Positions 1-6,519 of a DNA stretch of 6,519 bases are shown here, piece by piece (the first letter of the stretch is position 1; each line of letters opens with the position of its first letter). The notes below the pieces were generated by a model. The model was given only the letters and a program-made list of their open reading frames with translations. It was not told the DNA's origin and ran no database searches. This DNA comes from CAYNLG01 sp964397995 (GTDB taxonomy: Bacteria > Planctomycetota > Phycisphaerae > FEN-1346). The translations under genes and the position numbers were made by a program. The stretch covers positions 1 to 6,519 of the forward strand of contig CAYNLG010000126.1 of assembly GCA_964397995.1 (NCBI GenBank), read 5' to 3'.

Positions 1-248
1 GGCGATGTCAACGGCGACGGCCGCGTCGACACCAACGACTACTTCATCATGGCCGGCCAGTGGTTCCAGTCCGTGCCGACCGGGGCGGCCCCGCTGCCCG
101 AGCCGACCACCCTCGCGCTCGTCGTCCTGGGGGGGATGGCCCTCGTACGCAGGCGCCGGCCGTGGCAGCACCGCCGCGTTCTGCCCCGCGGCGCCGGGCG
201 CCCGGCCGTCCGTTGCCGCGCCGCGCCCGCCCCGCTACACTCGGGGCC

Positions 249-267
<19 letters not shown>
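1..267 (+). CDS. C-terminal end of a secreted dockerin-like/PEP-CTERM protein (5' truncated by window edge)
   Basis: Only the last 88 residues are present, and the frame is open to the left edge. Residues 1-22 form one dockerin-like, EF-hand-type calcium loop (GDVNGDGRVDTNDYF, candidate ligands D2, N4, D6, D10, D13). A short linker follows, then a PEP-CTERM tail: PLPEP at 31-35, a hydrophobic segment at about 37-49 and an Arg cluster at 50-53. In known families such tails direct export and exosortase-dependent processing at the envelope; the rest of the protein cannot be judged. Such proteins normally stop within a few residues of the Arg cluster. Here the frame continues for 34 Arg/Pro/Ala-rich residues to a TGA at 265-267, overlapping truA by 19 nt. 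Residue 55 is TGG, one base from a stop codon, so a lost stop is plausible. The other two forward frames are also open here, so a frameshift would not supply an earlier stop. The PEP-CTERM call is firm; the tail being native is doubtful. Confidence 0.85.
213..241 (+). promoter_or_regulatory. Candidate sigma70-type promoter directly upstream of truA
   Basis: TTGCCG at 213-218 (4 of 6 to TTGACA) and TACACT at 236-241 (4 of 6 to TATAAT) are separated by 17 bp. The -10-like box is a small AT-containing island in otherwise almost pure G/C sequence. Transcription would be expected to start about 7 nt downstream, near 248, right at the truA ATG at 249, giving an essentially leaderless message. This fits the lack of a convincing Shine-Dalgarno sequence before truA. 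Both boxes are imperfect, and in sequence this GC-rich the match could be chance. Confidence 0.35.
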
Positions 268-1063
<796 letters not shown>

Positions 1064-1067
<4 letters not shown>

Positions 1068-2287
1068 AAATCGTCCACATTATCACGCGCCTCATCCTCG
1101 GCGGCGCCCAGGAGAACACGCTGCTCTCGTGCGTGGACGCGGCGTCGCGCGGCCACGAGGTGACGCTTCTGGCCGGCCCCCCCCGGGCGGACGCCGAAGG
1201 CCCCGAGGGCGACCTGCTGGACGAGGCGCAGCGGCGCGGCGTGCACCTGGTGCTCGTGCCGGCCCTGGTCCGCCCGGTCCATCCGGTCCACGACCCGGTG
1301 GCCGCCGCCGACCTGCTGAAGCACCTGCGGGAGCGGCGGCCGGACGTGGTCCACACCCACGCCTCGAAGGCCGGCATCCTCGGCCGCTGGGCCGCCCGCC
1401 GCACACGCGTCCCCTGCATCGTCCACACCATCCACGGCCTGGCGTTCGACGCGTACCAGCCGGCCGTCGTGCGTCTGGCGTACCGGGCCGCCGAACGCCG
1501 CGCCGCCCGATGGGGCCACCGCCTTGTCGCCGTCTGCCGCGCCATGGCCGACCGCGCCGAGGCCGCCGGCCTCGCGCCGCCGGGGACGGTCCGCGTGGTC
1601 TACAGCGGCATGGAGACCGAGCGGTTCGCGCGCCCGCCGGCGGAGGCCGCGCGCGCCGCCCTCCGTGCCGCGTGGGGCGCCGGGCCGGCCGATTGCGTGT
1701 TCGTGCAACTGGCGCGGCTGTTTCCGATGAAGGGGCACCGGCTGCTGGTGGCGGCCATGGCCGAGGTCTGCCGCCGCCACCCCCGCGCCCGCCTGGTCCT
1801 GGTGGGGAGCGGCACGCTCGAGGCCGCCCTCCGCGCCGACGCCCGCCGCCTCGGCATCGCCGACCGTGTCCACGTTGCCGGCTTGGCCGCGCGCGAGCGG
1901 GTGCCGGCGTGCCTGTGGGCGGCCGACGCGGTGGTGCACGCGAGCCTGCGCGAAGGCCTCGCCCGCGCCGTGGTTCAGGCGGCCCTGTGCAAGCGACCGG
2001 TGGTGTCCTATGATATAGGCGGCGCCCGCGAGGTCCTGACCGACGGCCAGACCGGCCGCCTTGTGCCCCCGCCGCCCTCGCCGCGACCGACGCCGGACGC
2101 CGTGGCGGCCCTGGCCGAGGCCCTGGCGCCGCTCGCGGGCGACGCGGCGCTGCGGCAGCGGATGGGTGCGGCCTGGGCTCCGGACCTCGCCCGGCGGTTC
2201 GATTACCGAACCATGGGCCGCCGGCTGGTCGATGTGTACGAGGGGGTCCTCGGGGGACCGCCCGACGGAGAAGGAGACGCGGCATGA
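1064..2287 (+). CDS. GT4-family (GT-B fold) glycosyltransferase
   Basis: This 407-residue protein is typical in length for a retaining GT-B glycosyltransferase, which moves a sugar from a nucleotide-sugar donor to a lipid- or polysaccharide-linked acceptor at the cytoplasmic membrane face. The N-terminal acceptor-side domain (about 1-200) begins with KIVHIITRLILGGAQ (2-16), including the Gly-rich loop, and has HTHASKAGILGR at 97-108 and HTIHG at 121-125. The C-terminal donor domain (about 205-390) has the R218/K223 pair (LARLFPMKG) expected to contact the donor phosphates, and EGLARAVVQ at 297-305 followed by RPVVSYDIGGAREVL. The usual EX7E signature is EX7Q here: E297 is kept and the second glutamate is Q305. 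No signal peptide or membrane helix is seen. The gene overlaps truA by 4 nt (GTGA) and the next gene by 4 nt (ATGA). Donor and acceptor cannot be read from sequence; an exopolysaccharide or envelope-glycan role is inference. Confidence 0.92.
2271..2286 (+). promoter_or_regulatory. Strong Shine-Dalgarno and ATG of the secreted-protein gene
   Basis: AAGGAG at 2271-2276 lies 7 nt before ATG 2284-2286, the best ribosome binding site in the window. The ATG overlaps the glycosyltransferase TGA (ATGA, 2284-2287). It identifies the start that opens directly into a signal peptide, and shows that the sense strand rather than the long antisense frame is coding here. Confidence 0.75.
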
Positions 2288-4572
2288 GACGATCGGCCCG
2301 CCTGCTGACCATCGTGACCGTGCTCGCCCTGGCGGCAACGCTCGGGGCCGCCCCCGCGGCCGCCCGCCGGCGCGGCGCCGCAATCCCCGACGAAGGCCCG
2401 TTGCGGCCGGACCTGCGGCTGCTGACGAACCAGGCGACCGAGCTCCGCCTTGCCATCCGCCGCGCCGCCGACGCCGAGCAACGCCGCCGCCTCGCCGGCG
2501 AACTGGAGGTCGTCCTCCACCGCCTCGGCCCGGTCGACGCCGACGGCAAGCCCGTTCAGCCGCAGGCCATGTGGCACGCCGAGCGCATCGCCGCCCTGCG
2601 CGCCGAGGTCGCCCGCCTGGCCGGCGAGGACGGCGCCGCCGCCCGGGCCAAGGTCGCCTGGCGGACCCTGGCGGCCGCCTGCCTGGAGCACGCCTGGCGC
2701 CTGCCCCGGGACACGGCCCTGAAGTACCAGGTCGACGCGTTCGGCCAGGCTCTGGCCAACAGCGACCGGCTGCTGGACGAGATGGCCGGCGCGATGGCGA
2801 CGCTGCGCGGCGCCCTGGACCGGCTGGAGGGCGACGCCCGGGCCCGCGCCGAGACGGCCCTGGCCGCCGCCGAGGCCGGCGCCGCCGCCATGGCCGAGGC
2901 CGCCGAGGCCTTCGAGGCGAGCCCGCCGGTCACGTCGGCGGCCGCGGTCGACGCCTTCGGCCGCTTCCGCGAGGGGCTCCAGGCCGTGCGGGACCTGGCG
3001 GTGGCCCCGGACGAGGGCGAAGCCGGCCCGGACGAGGCGACCGCCGCCAAGGCCCCGGCGATGACCGAGGCCGAGAAGGCCGCCCTGGCCGAAATCCGGG
3101 CCGTGGCGGCGTCGTTGGACAGCGAGGAGTGGCGGCCGGTGCGGACCCGGCTCGAGCGCTATGCCCGGGCCATCGAGGGCGGCTTCGGCGTGCCGAGTGC
3201 CCGGGCCCGCGCCCGCGAGTTCCTCCAGCACCTCCGCCGCGCCGCCGACCTCGCCCGGAGCCTCGCCGCCTCCAAGGCGGTCTACCCGGCGTACCTGAAC
3301 GGCCGCCTCCAGGCCCTGGCCGACGCGCTGAACCGGATGGAGAGCCCGCTTCGCCGCGGCCGCGGGTTCAGCGACCTGGGCCGCGTCTGGGCCGGCGACG
3401 CCTTCCGGCGCCGCCTCGAAACCGCCGGCCTGACCCCCGGCGGGGCCTCCGGCCTGCTCTATTGCCAGGAGAAGGTGTACCCGGAACTGCGGCGATCGGG
3501 GGCCGAGGCGACCCAGAAGCGCGCCGCCGCCCTCGGCCGCGCCTGCGCCGCCATCGAAGGCGCCGCCCGCCGCGCCGCCGACGGCTTCCCGCGCGACATG
3601 AGCCCGCGGCTGCAGGCGGCCGGGCGCCGGCTGGTCGTCGAGTTCCGCCGCGCCGCCAGCGACGCCGGCGCGATGTTCCCCTCCAACGAGGGCACCGGTG
3701 TCGAGGCCGTCTTCACCGCCGCCGACCGCGCCCGCGACCTCGATCGCCTCGTCCGCGCCGACCGCGCCGTCAAGAAAGTGGCCGCCTACCTCCCGCCACG
3801 CAGCCGCGCCATGCACGACCAGATGGCCGCCCTCCTGGAACAGCTCGCCGACCCGGGCAAGATCGGCCCCGCACGCGACCAGCTCAACCGGCTGCTGCAC
3901 CCGTTCGACGGGCTGGTCGATTTCCCGGCCATCGAGCCGCGCCTCGTCCGGGCCGCCACGCGCCTCGCCGGCCGCGCCTTCTCCGCCGCCAAGGCCGTCC
4001 TCGGCCGCGACATCGCCAAGGGCATCGACGACGCGAGCCGCGGCGACCCGACCCTCTTGAACCAGGCCCTGGAGGCCCGGTGGCTCTTCGGCCTGCTCCG
4101 CACGCGGGCCCTGGCCGAGGTCGAGGGCCTGCCGGAAGCGGGAGTCGCGCGGCTGGACAGCCTGAGCCTGCCGGAGAAGGCCTGGGAGGGATACCTCGGC
4201 CGGCTGGACGCGGCCCTGAAGAGCCGCATCGCCCTCTACGCCGCCAAGGGCCGCCAGGGGTACGATTGGATGCGGGCCCCGGACGCCTGGGACGCGGTCT
4301 ACCGGACCGTCGCCGCCGCCCAGCGCGAGACCCTCGACGGCCGCATCGAGGGCGAGACCGAAGCCGACCGCCTGCTCCGCGTCCTCGGCCGCGCCGGTGT
4401 CGAAGACCCGCACTGGACTCGCTGGAACCCGTGGGCCGTCGGGTACCATATGGCCGAGCTGATGGAGACGACGGCCGCGGGCATCGGCCAGGCCGCCGAC
4501 TACCACCGCGGCAAGGTGGCGGGCTACGGCCACCACCTGCGCCGCGAACACCGCTTGGCCGCCGACGAGTAG
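2284..4572 (+). CDS. Large secreted, alpha-helix-rich protein of unknown function
   Basis: I do not recognise this 762-residue protein. Residues 1-27 are a clear Sec-type signal peptide: RR at 2-3, a hydrophobic core at about 7-23, and an APAAA cleavage context with the cut expected after A27. It lacks the lipobox Cys of a lipoprotein, and no later transmembrane segment stands out, so a periplasmic or extracellular location is likely. The mature part is almost entirely Ala/Arg/Glu/Leu-rich predicted helix. The stretch at about 160-213 has coiled-coil character, and an acidic Pro-containing hinge at about 240-262 separates it from a longer helical region. The C-terminus differs, with an aromatic cluster W711, W714, W717 near PHWTRWNPW, then a His-rich end. 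It has no PEP-CTERM tail or dockerin loop, unlike the flanking genes. A strong Shine-Dalgarno and the ATGA overlap with the glycosyltransferase imply coexpression. Scaffold, polymer-binding or envelope-spacer roles are possible, but nothing in the sequence decides. That it is a real gene is well supported by start signals, signal peptide and GC at third codon positions. Confidence 0.85.
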   Translation: MRRSARLLTIVTVLALAATLGAAPAAARRRGAAIPDEGPLRPDLRLLTNQATELRLAIRRAADAEQRRRLAGELEVVLHRLGPVDADGKPVQPQAMWHAERIAALRAEVARLAGEDGAAARAKVAWRTLAAACLEHAWRLPRDTALKYQVDAFGQALANSDRLLDEMAGAMATLRGALDRLEGDARARAETALAAAEAGAAAMAEAAEAFEASPPVTSAAAVDAFGRFREGLQAVRDLAVAPDEGEAGPDEATAAKAPAMTEAEKAALAEIRAVAASLDSEEWRPVRTRLERYARAIEGGFGVPSARARAREFLQHLRRAADLARSLAASKAVYPAYLNGRLQALADALNRMESPLRRGRGFSDLGRVWAGDAFRRRLETAGLTPGGASGLLYCQEKVYPELRRSGAEATQKRAAALGRACAAIEGAARRAADGFPRDMSPRLQAAGRRLVVEFRRAASDAGAMFPSNEGTGVEAVFTAADRARDLDRLVRADRAVKKVAAYLPPRSRAMHDQMAALLEQLADPGKIGPARDQLNRLLHPFDGLVDFPAIEPRLVRAATRLAGRAFSAAKAVLGRDIAKGIDDASRGDPTLLNQALEARWLFGLLRTRALAEVEGLPEAGVARLDSLSLPEKAWEGYLGRLDAALKSRIALYAAKGRQGYDWMRAPDAWDAVYRTVAAAQRETLDGRIEGETEADRLLRVLGRAGVEDPHWTRWNPWAVGYHMAELMETTAAGIGQAADYHRGKVAGYGHHLRREHRLAADE

Positions 4573-4647
4573 ACCTCGCGGGCCGGTGGCACGCCACGTG
4601 TCACGCCGCGCCGAACAACGGCCCGCCCCGAGCCGTTTTGCCGTTCG
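4573..4647. other. Spacer after the operon with a small inverted repeat
   Basis: This stretch between the last + strand stop and the tandem array contains no gene. GTGGC at 4586-4590 and GCCAC at 4593-4597 form a perfect 5-bp inverted repeat around AC (more realistically a 4-bp stem with a 4-nt loop), next to a CACGTG palindrome at 4595-4600. No T-run follows, so it does not look like an intrinsic terminator. The last bases, from about 4632, already resemble the TTGCCGTT-rich low-complexity sequence of the array. Confidence 0.4.
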
Positions 4648-4657
4648 CCGTCCGGAG

Positions 4658-4676
4658 CACGGGCTTCCAGCCCGTG
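4658..4676 (+). repeat. REP-like palindrome copy 1, possible weak terminator of the + strand operon
   Basis: CACGGGCT, a TCC loop and AGCCCGTG form a perfect 8-bp stem, followed two bases later by TTTT at 4679-4682. It lies 85 nt past the stop of the last operon gene, so it could act as an intrinsic-like terminator in the + direction; the T-run is short. The same motif recurs in two further copies, which suggests a repeat family rather than a dedicated terminator. Confidence 0.6.
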
Positions 4677-4810
4677 AGTTTTGCCTTGCCGTTTTCGCCG
4701 TCGCCGTTTTCTATGGACTGCCGCGGCCGTGACGCCGCCATGGCTGCCGTCTGATATTCTGCCTTTGTCCGTGTTGCCGTTTCCGCTGTTCGCTGTCTTG
4801 CCGTCCGGAG

Positions 4811-4829
4811 CACGGGCTTCCAGCCCGTG
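4811..4829 (+). repeat. REP-like palindrome copy 2
   Basis: This copy is identical to the one at 4658-4676, with an 8-bp stem, a 3-nt loop and TTTT two bases downstream on the + strand. It is the centre copy of the tandem array. Confidence 0.6.
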
Positions 4830-4963
4830 AGTTTTGCCTTGCCGTTTTCGCCGTCGCCGTTTTCTATGGACTGCCGCGGCCGTGACGCCGCCATGGCTGC
4901 CGTCTGATATTCTGCCTTTGTCCGTGTTGCCGTTTCCGCTGTTCGCTGTCTTGCCGTCCGGAG

Positions 4964-4982
4964 CACGGGCTTCCAGCCCGTG
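4964..4982. repeat. REP-like palindrome copy 3
   Basis: This is the same 8-bp stem with a TCC loop. It lies about 86 nt beyond the stop codon of the minus-strand PEP-CTERM gene, so it would be the first hairpin met by transcription of that gene, but in that direction no T-run follows the stem. The array breaks off ten bases after it, at 4992. Confidence 0.6.
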
Positions 4983-4992
4983 AGTTTTGCCT

Positions 4993-5067
4993 CTTGTCTT
5001 CTTGCACCCTTGCTGTCTTGCTTTGTTGCCGTTTTGCCGTTGCCGGTAGTCCGCATTTCTTCACCCG
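4993..5067. repeat. T-rich low-complexity sequence between the tandem array and the minus-strand gene
   Basis: The + strand is dominated by C and T with very few A, in overlapping short words such as CTTG, TGTCTTG and TTGCCGTT. GCTGTCTTG at 5012-5020 is the same 9-mer that ends each full 153-bp unit, so this looks like degenerate sequence from which the array, or its neighbour, was built. It is the 3' untranslated region of the minus-strand gene. No gene is seen. Confidence 0.5.
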
Positions 5068-6519
5068 TCACATGGCCGCTCGCCGTCGCCGCCCCAGCGC
5101 CAGCGCGCCGACGAGCGCCAGAACGGCGCTCCCCGGCTCCGGCAGCGGCGCCCCGCCCACCGGCACCGCGTCGCCCCAGTGCGCCGCGAGCGCGAAGTAG
5201 TCCGCCGTGTCCACGACGGCGTCGCCCGTGAAATCCCCGTCCGCCCAGGTGCACTCGTCCTCGAACCAGTGCCCCGTCATCGCGAAGTAGTCGGCCGGGT
5301 CGACCTCGCCGTCCAGCGTGGCGTCGCCCGGCAGGGCCGCCACAACGGCCACGTCCGGCCCGTCGTAGACCACCGCCAGCGCCAGGTCCGGCGCCGCCGC
5401 CATGCCCGCCACCTGCCTGAACGTGAACCACCGCTTTGTCGCGTCGATCAGGGCATACGTCTCGCCGTAGGTCGGCACATACCCTCCCTCGAGGCTCAGC
5501 GCCAGCGTCCCCTGGAGCCACGCGTCCCCCGACACCGTAATCGCGCCCGCGCCGTCCGGCCCGGGTCCGGCGAGGCTCACCGCCAGGGTCCCGCCTTGCC
5601 AAAGCTGCAGTTCCTCGGCGTTGATCTCTCCGCCCGGGTCCAGCTCGACGGTGCCGCCGCCGCAGACGAAGACCGTCTCGCCGACCTCCACGGACCCGCC
5701 GTCGGCCACTGTCAGCGTGGACGCCGCCTGCACCGCCAGGTCGGCCGCGCCCGCGAAGCGGCCCCCGTCGGCCACCGTCAGCGACGCCGTGCCGCCGGAC
5801 CAAAGCCAGCCCCCGCCCACGCAGACGTTCCCGCCGCTCGTCCACGTCGAGCCGGCGCCCGTCACGCGGGCCGCCGTCGTCGAGCCGTCCTGGCACGACA
5901 GGAACGCCCCGTCGCACGCGAGCCGCGCGCCCTCGGTCACCGTCACGGTCGCGTCCCCCCGGCTGGTGACCAGGCGGTTGCCGAGGGTCAGCGCCGAGCC
6001 CGGCCCCGTGACCGTCAGGGTGCCCGTCGTGCCGGGGCTGACGGCGACGCCCGTGCCGTCCGACGCCCCGGAAATCGCCACCACCCCGCCGCCGGCCACC
6101 ATGAGCGACCCGTCGCCGCCGATGCCGACATCCAGGTCGGCGGCCTCGCACGTGGCGCCGCCAGTCACCGTCAGCGCGCCCGACGCCCCGGCCCGGTCCC
6201 CCAGGACCATCTCCCCGGCGCAGGTCACGCGCCCGCCGTCCTCGACCGCCAGCGTCCCCGAGCCGGACTGGCCAAGGGTCAACGTCCCGGCGCTCCAGAG
6301 CGACCCCGCCCCGGTCACCGTGGCGGTCCCCGTGGCCGCGGCGGCGGACCCGAGCCACGCGCGGTCGCACGTGACCTCGGCCCCGGCCTCCACCCGCAGC
6401 GTCCCGTCCCCCCCGGACCCGACCCCCAGGACGCCTGTCATCGCCCACGCCGAGCCCGCCCCGCCCACCGTGACCGACCCCGACGACCCCCCATAGTCCG
6501 CGACATCCGCCCTGACTGC
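5068..6519 (-). CDS. Beta-helix (T5SS/PEP-CTERM-type repeat) protein with two dockerin-like loops and PEP-CTERM tail, N-terminus beyond window
   Basis: The last 483 residues are visible and the frame is open to the right edge, so signal peptide and promoter lie outside. Residues 1 to about 285 are degenerate Gly-rich repeats of roughly 25 or 49 residues, of the type GTLxVxxGGxVTC...LG...GxxTVTGAGSxW, matching the known T5SS/PEP-CTERM-associated and autotransporter beta-helix style. Residues about 290-395 resemble the closing domain of such proteins (GGTLAVSLAG, ITVSGDAWLQGTLALSL, YGETYALIDA). Two dockerin-like calcium loops follow at 398-418 (GDATLDGEVDPADYF) and 428-448 (GDFTGDAVVDTADYF; DA replaces the usual DG). 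The PEP-CTERM tail has PLPEP at 458-462, a hydrophobic segment at about 464-475, RRRR at 477-480, then AAM and TGA. Expected fate is export and exosortase-type sorting at the envelope; ligand and role are unknown. Several repeats carry Cys at an equivalent position (51, 100, 124, 202). The short ending after RRRR contrasts with the left-edge PEP-CTERM gene. Confidence 0.93.
   Translation of the reverse strand, partial: AVRADVADYGGSSGSVTVGGAGSAWAMTGVLGVGSGGDGTLRVEAGAEVTCDRAWLGSAAAATGTATVTGAGSLWSAGTLTLGQSGSGTLAVEDGGRVTCAGEMVLGDRAGASGALTVTGGATCEAADLDVGIGGDGSLMVAGGGVVAISGASDGTGVAVSPGTTGTLTVTGPGSALTLGNRLVTSRGDATVTVTEGARLACDGAFLSCQDGSTTAARVTGAGSTWTSGGNVCVGGGWLWSGGTASLTVADGGRFAGAADLAVQAASTLTVADGGSVEVGETVFVCGGGTVELDPGGEINAEELQLWQGGTLAVSLAGPGPDGAGAITVSGDAWLQGTLALSLEGGYVPTYGETYALIDATKRWFTFRQVAGMAAAPDLALAVVYDGPDVAVVAALPGDATLDGEVDPADYFAMTGHWFEDECTWADGDFTGDAVVDTADYFALAAHWGDAVPVGGAPLPEPGSAVLALVGALALGRRRRAAM

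Larger units (their letters stand above)
4648..4992. repeat. Perfect 153-bp tandem repeat, 2.25 copies
   Basis: Units start at 4648, 4801 and 4954, all with CCGTCCGGAGCACGGG. By eye the first two units are identical over all 153 bp, and the third is identical for 39 bp before diverging at 4993. Each full unit holds the 19-nt palindrome, a T-rich stretch of TTGCCGTTTT/CGCCG elements, a GC-rich island with the 8-nt palindromes GCCGCGGC and GCCATGGC, and a second T-rich stretch ending GCTGTCTTG. The period equals 51 codons, so one minus-strand frame stays open across the array, but that frame is out of phase with the neighbouring real gene. Complete identity points to recent duplication, ongoing homogenisation, or an assembly artefact. 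It sits between convergent genes, where insertion would do little harm. Confidence 0.95.

Noticed and set aside
2203..4551. 782-codon open frame antisense to the unknown secreted protein gene
   Set aside because: Long antisense frames are expected when third positions are almost all G or C. The sense frame has a strong Shine-Dalgarno, an ATGA overlap and a signal peptide; the antisense frame has none of these and gives Gly/Ala/Leu-rich shadow sequence.
4711..4747. Second hairpin in each 153-bp unit (GCGGC and GCCGC around CGTGAC)
   Set aside because: The stem is only 5 bp and does not extend; in GC-rich sequence this is expected by chance.
4648..4992. CRISPR-like array (palindromic repeat at regular spacing)
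   Set aside because: The sequence between palindromes is identical in each unit and about 134 bp long, so these are tandem duplicates, not repeats with unique spacers; no cas gene is present.
4573..5067. Insertion sequence remnant or attachment site
   Set aside because: No transposase fragment, terminal inverted repeats or tRNA end was found; the tandem structure explains the repetition.
4601..6448. 615-codon minus-strand frame that includes the 51-residue repeats (KLTGWKPVLRTA type)
   Set aside because: Over 5068-6448 it is the wrong phase of the beta-helix gene, giving Arg/Gly-rich nonsense. The array stays open only because 153 is a multiple of three and the strand is poor in T.
5621..6496. 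291-codon + strand frame rich in Pro, Ser, Thr and Val
   Set aside because: It is the antisense shadow of the beta-helix repeats; the repetitive look is inherited from the Gly/Thr/Val repeats on the other strand.

Overview
The window is very GC-rich and gene-dense, and looks like a chromosomal piece of a planctomycete, most likely of the Phycisphaerae type. Three things point there. Two separate genes end in a dockerin-like calcium loop followed by a PEP-CTERM sorting tail. One of them carries T5SS/PEP-CTERM-type beta-helix repeats. The only non-coding gap holds a short palindrome whose translations (TGFQPV on +, TGWKPV on -) I remember as recurring in planctomycete gene calls. The lineage is an inference from protein style and was not checked by a search.

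Layout. At 1-267 (+) is the 3' end of a secreted PEP-CTERM protein whose frame runs unusually far past its Arg cluster. At 249-4572 (+) three genes are packed head to tail. They are truA (tRNA pseudouridine synthase), a GT4-family glycosyltransferase joined to it by a GTGA stop/start overlap, and a 762-residue secreted, helix-rich protein of unknown function joined by an ATGA overlap. A candidate promoter at 213-241 lies so close to the truA ATG that the transcript would be almost leaderless. At 4573-5067 is the only sizeable non-coding stretch. It lies between convergent genes and contains 2.25 perfect copies of a 153-bp tandem unit with an 8-bp-stem palindrome, flanked by T-rich low-complexity sequence. 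At 5068-6519 (-) is the 3' part of a large beta-helix repeat protein with two dockerin-like loops and a PEP-CTERM tail. Its N-terminus lies beyond the right edge.

How the genes may fit together. truA is a housekeeping RNA-modification gene and probably shares only transcription with its neighbours. The glycosyltransferase and the exported helical protein could both belong to envelope or exopolysaccharide biology, and the flanking PEP-CTERM proteins are envelope or extracellular proteins sorted by an exosortase-type system. That link is by context only. I found no complete novel defence, mobile or biosynthetic system. The parts most worth a second look are the unknown secreted protein, the perfect 153-bp tandem repeat with its palindrome, the possible stop-loss in the left PEP-CTERM gene, and the near-leaderless truA promoter candidate. 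No tRNA, rRNA, CRISPR array or transposase gene was recognised.
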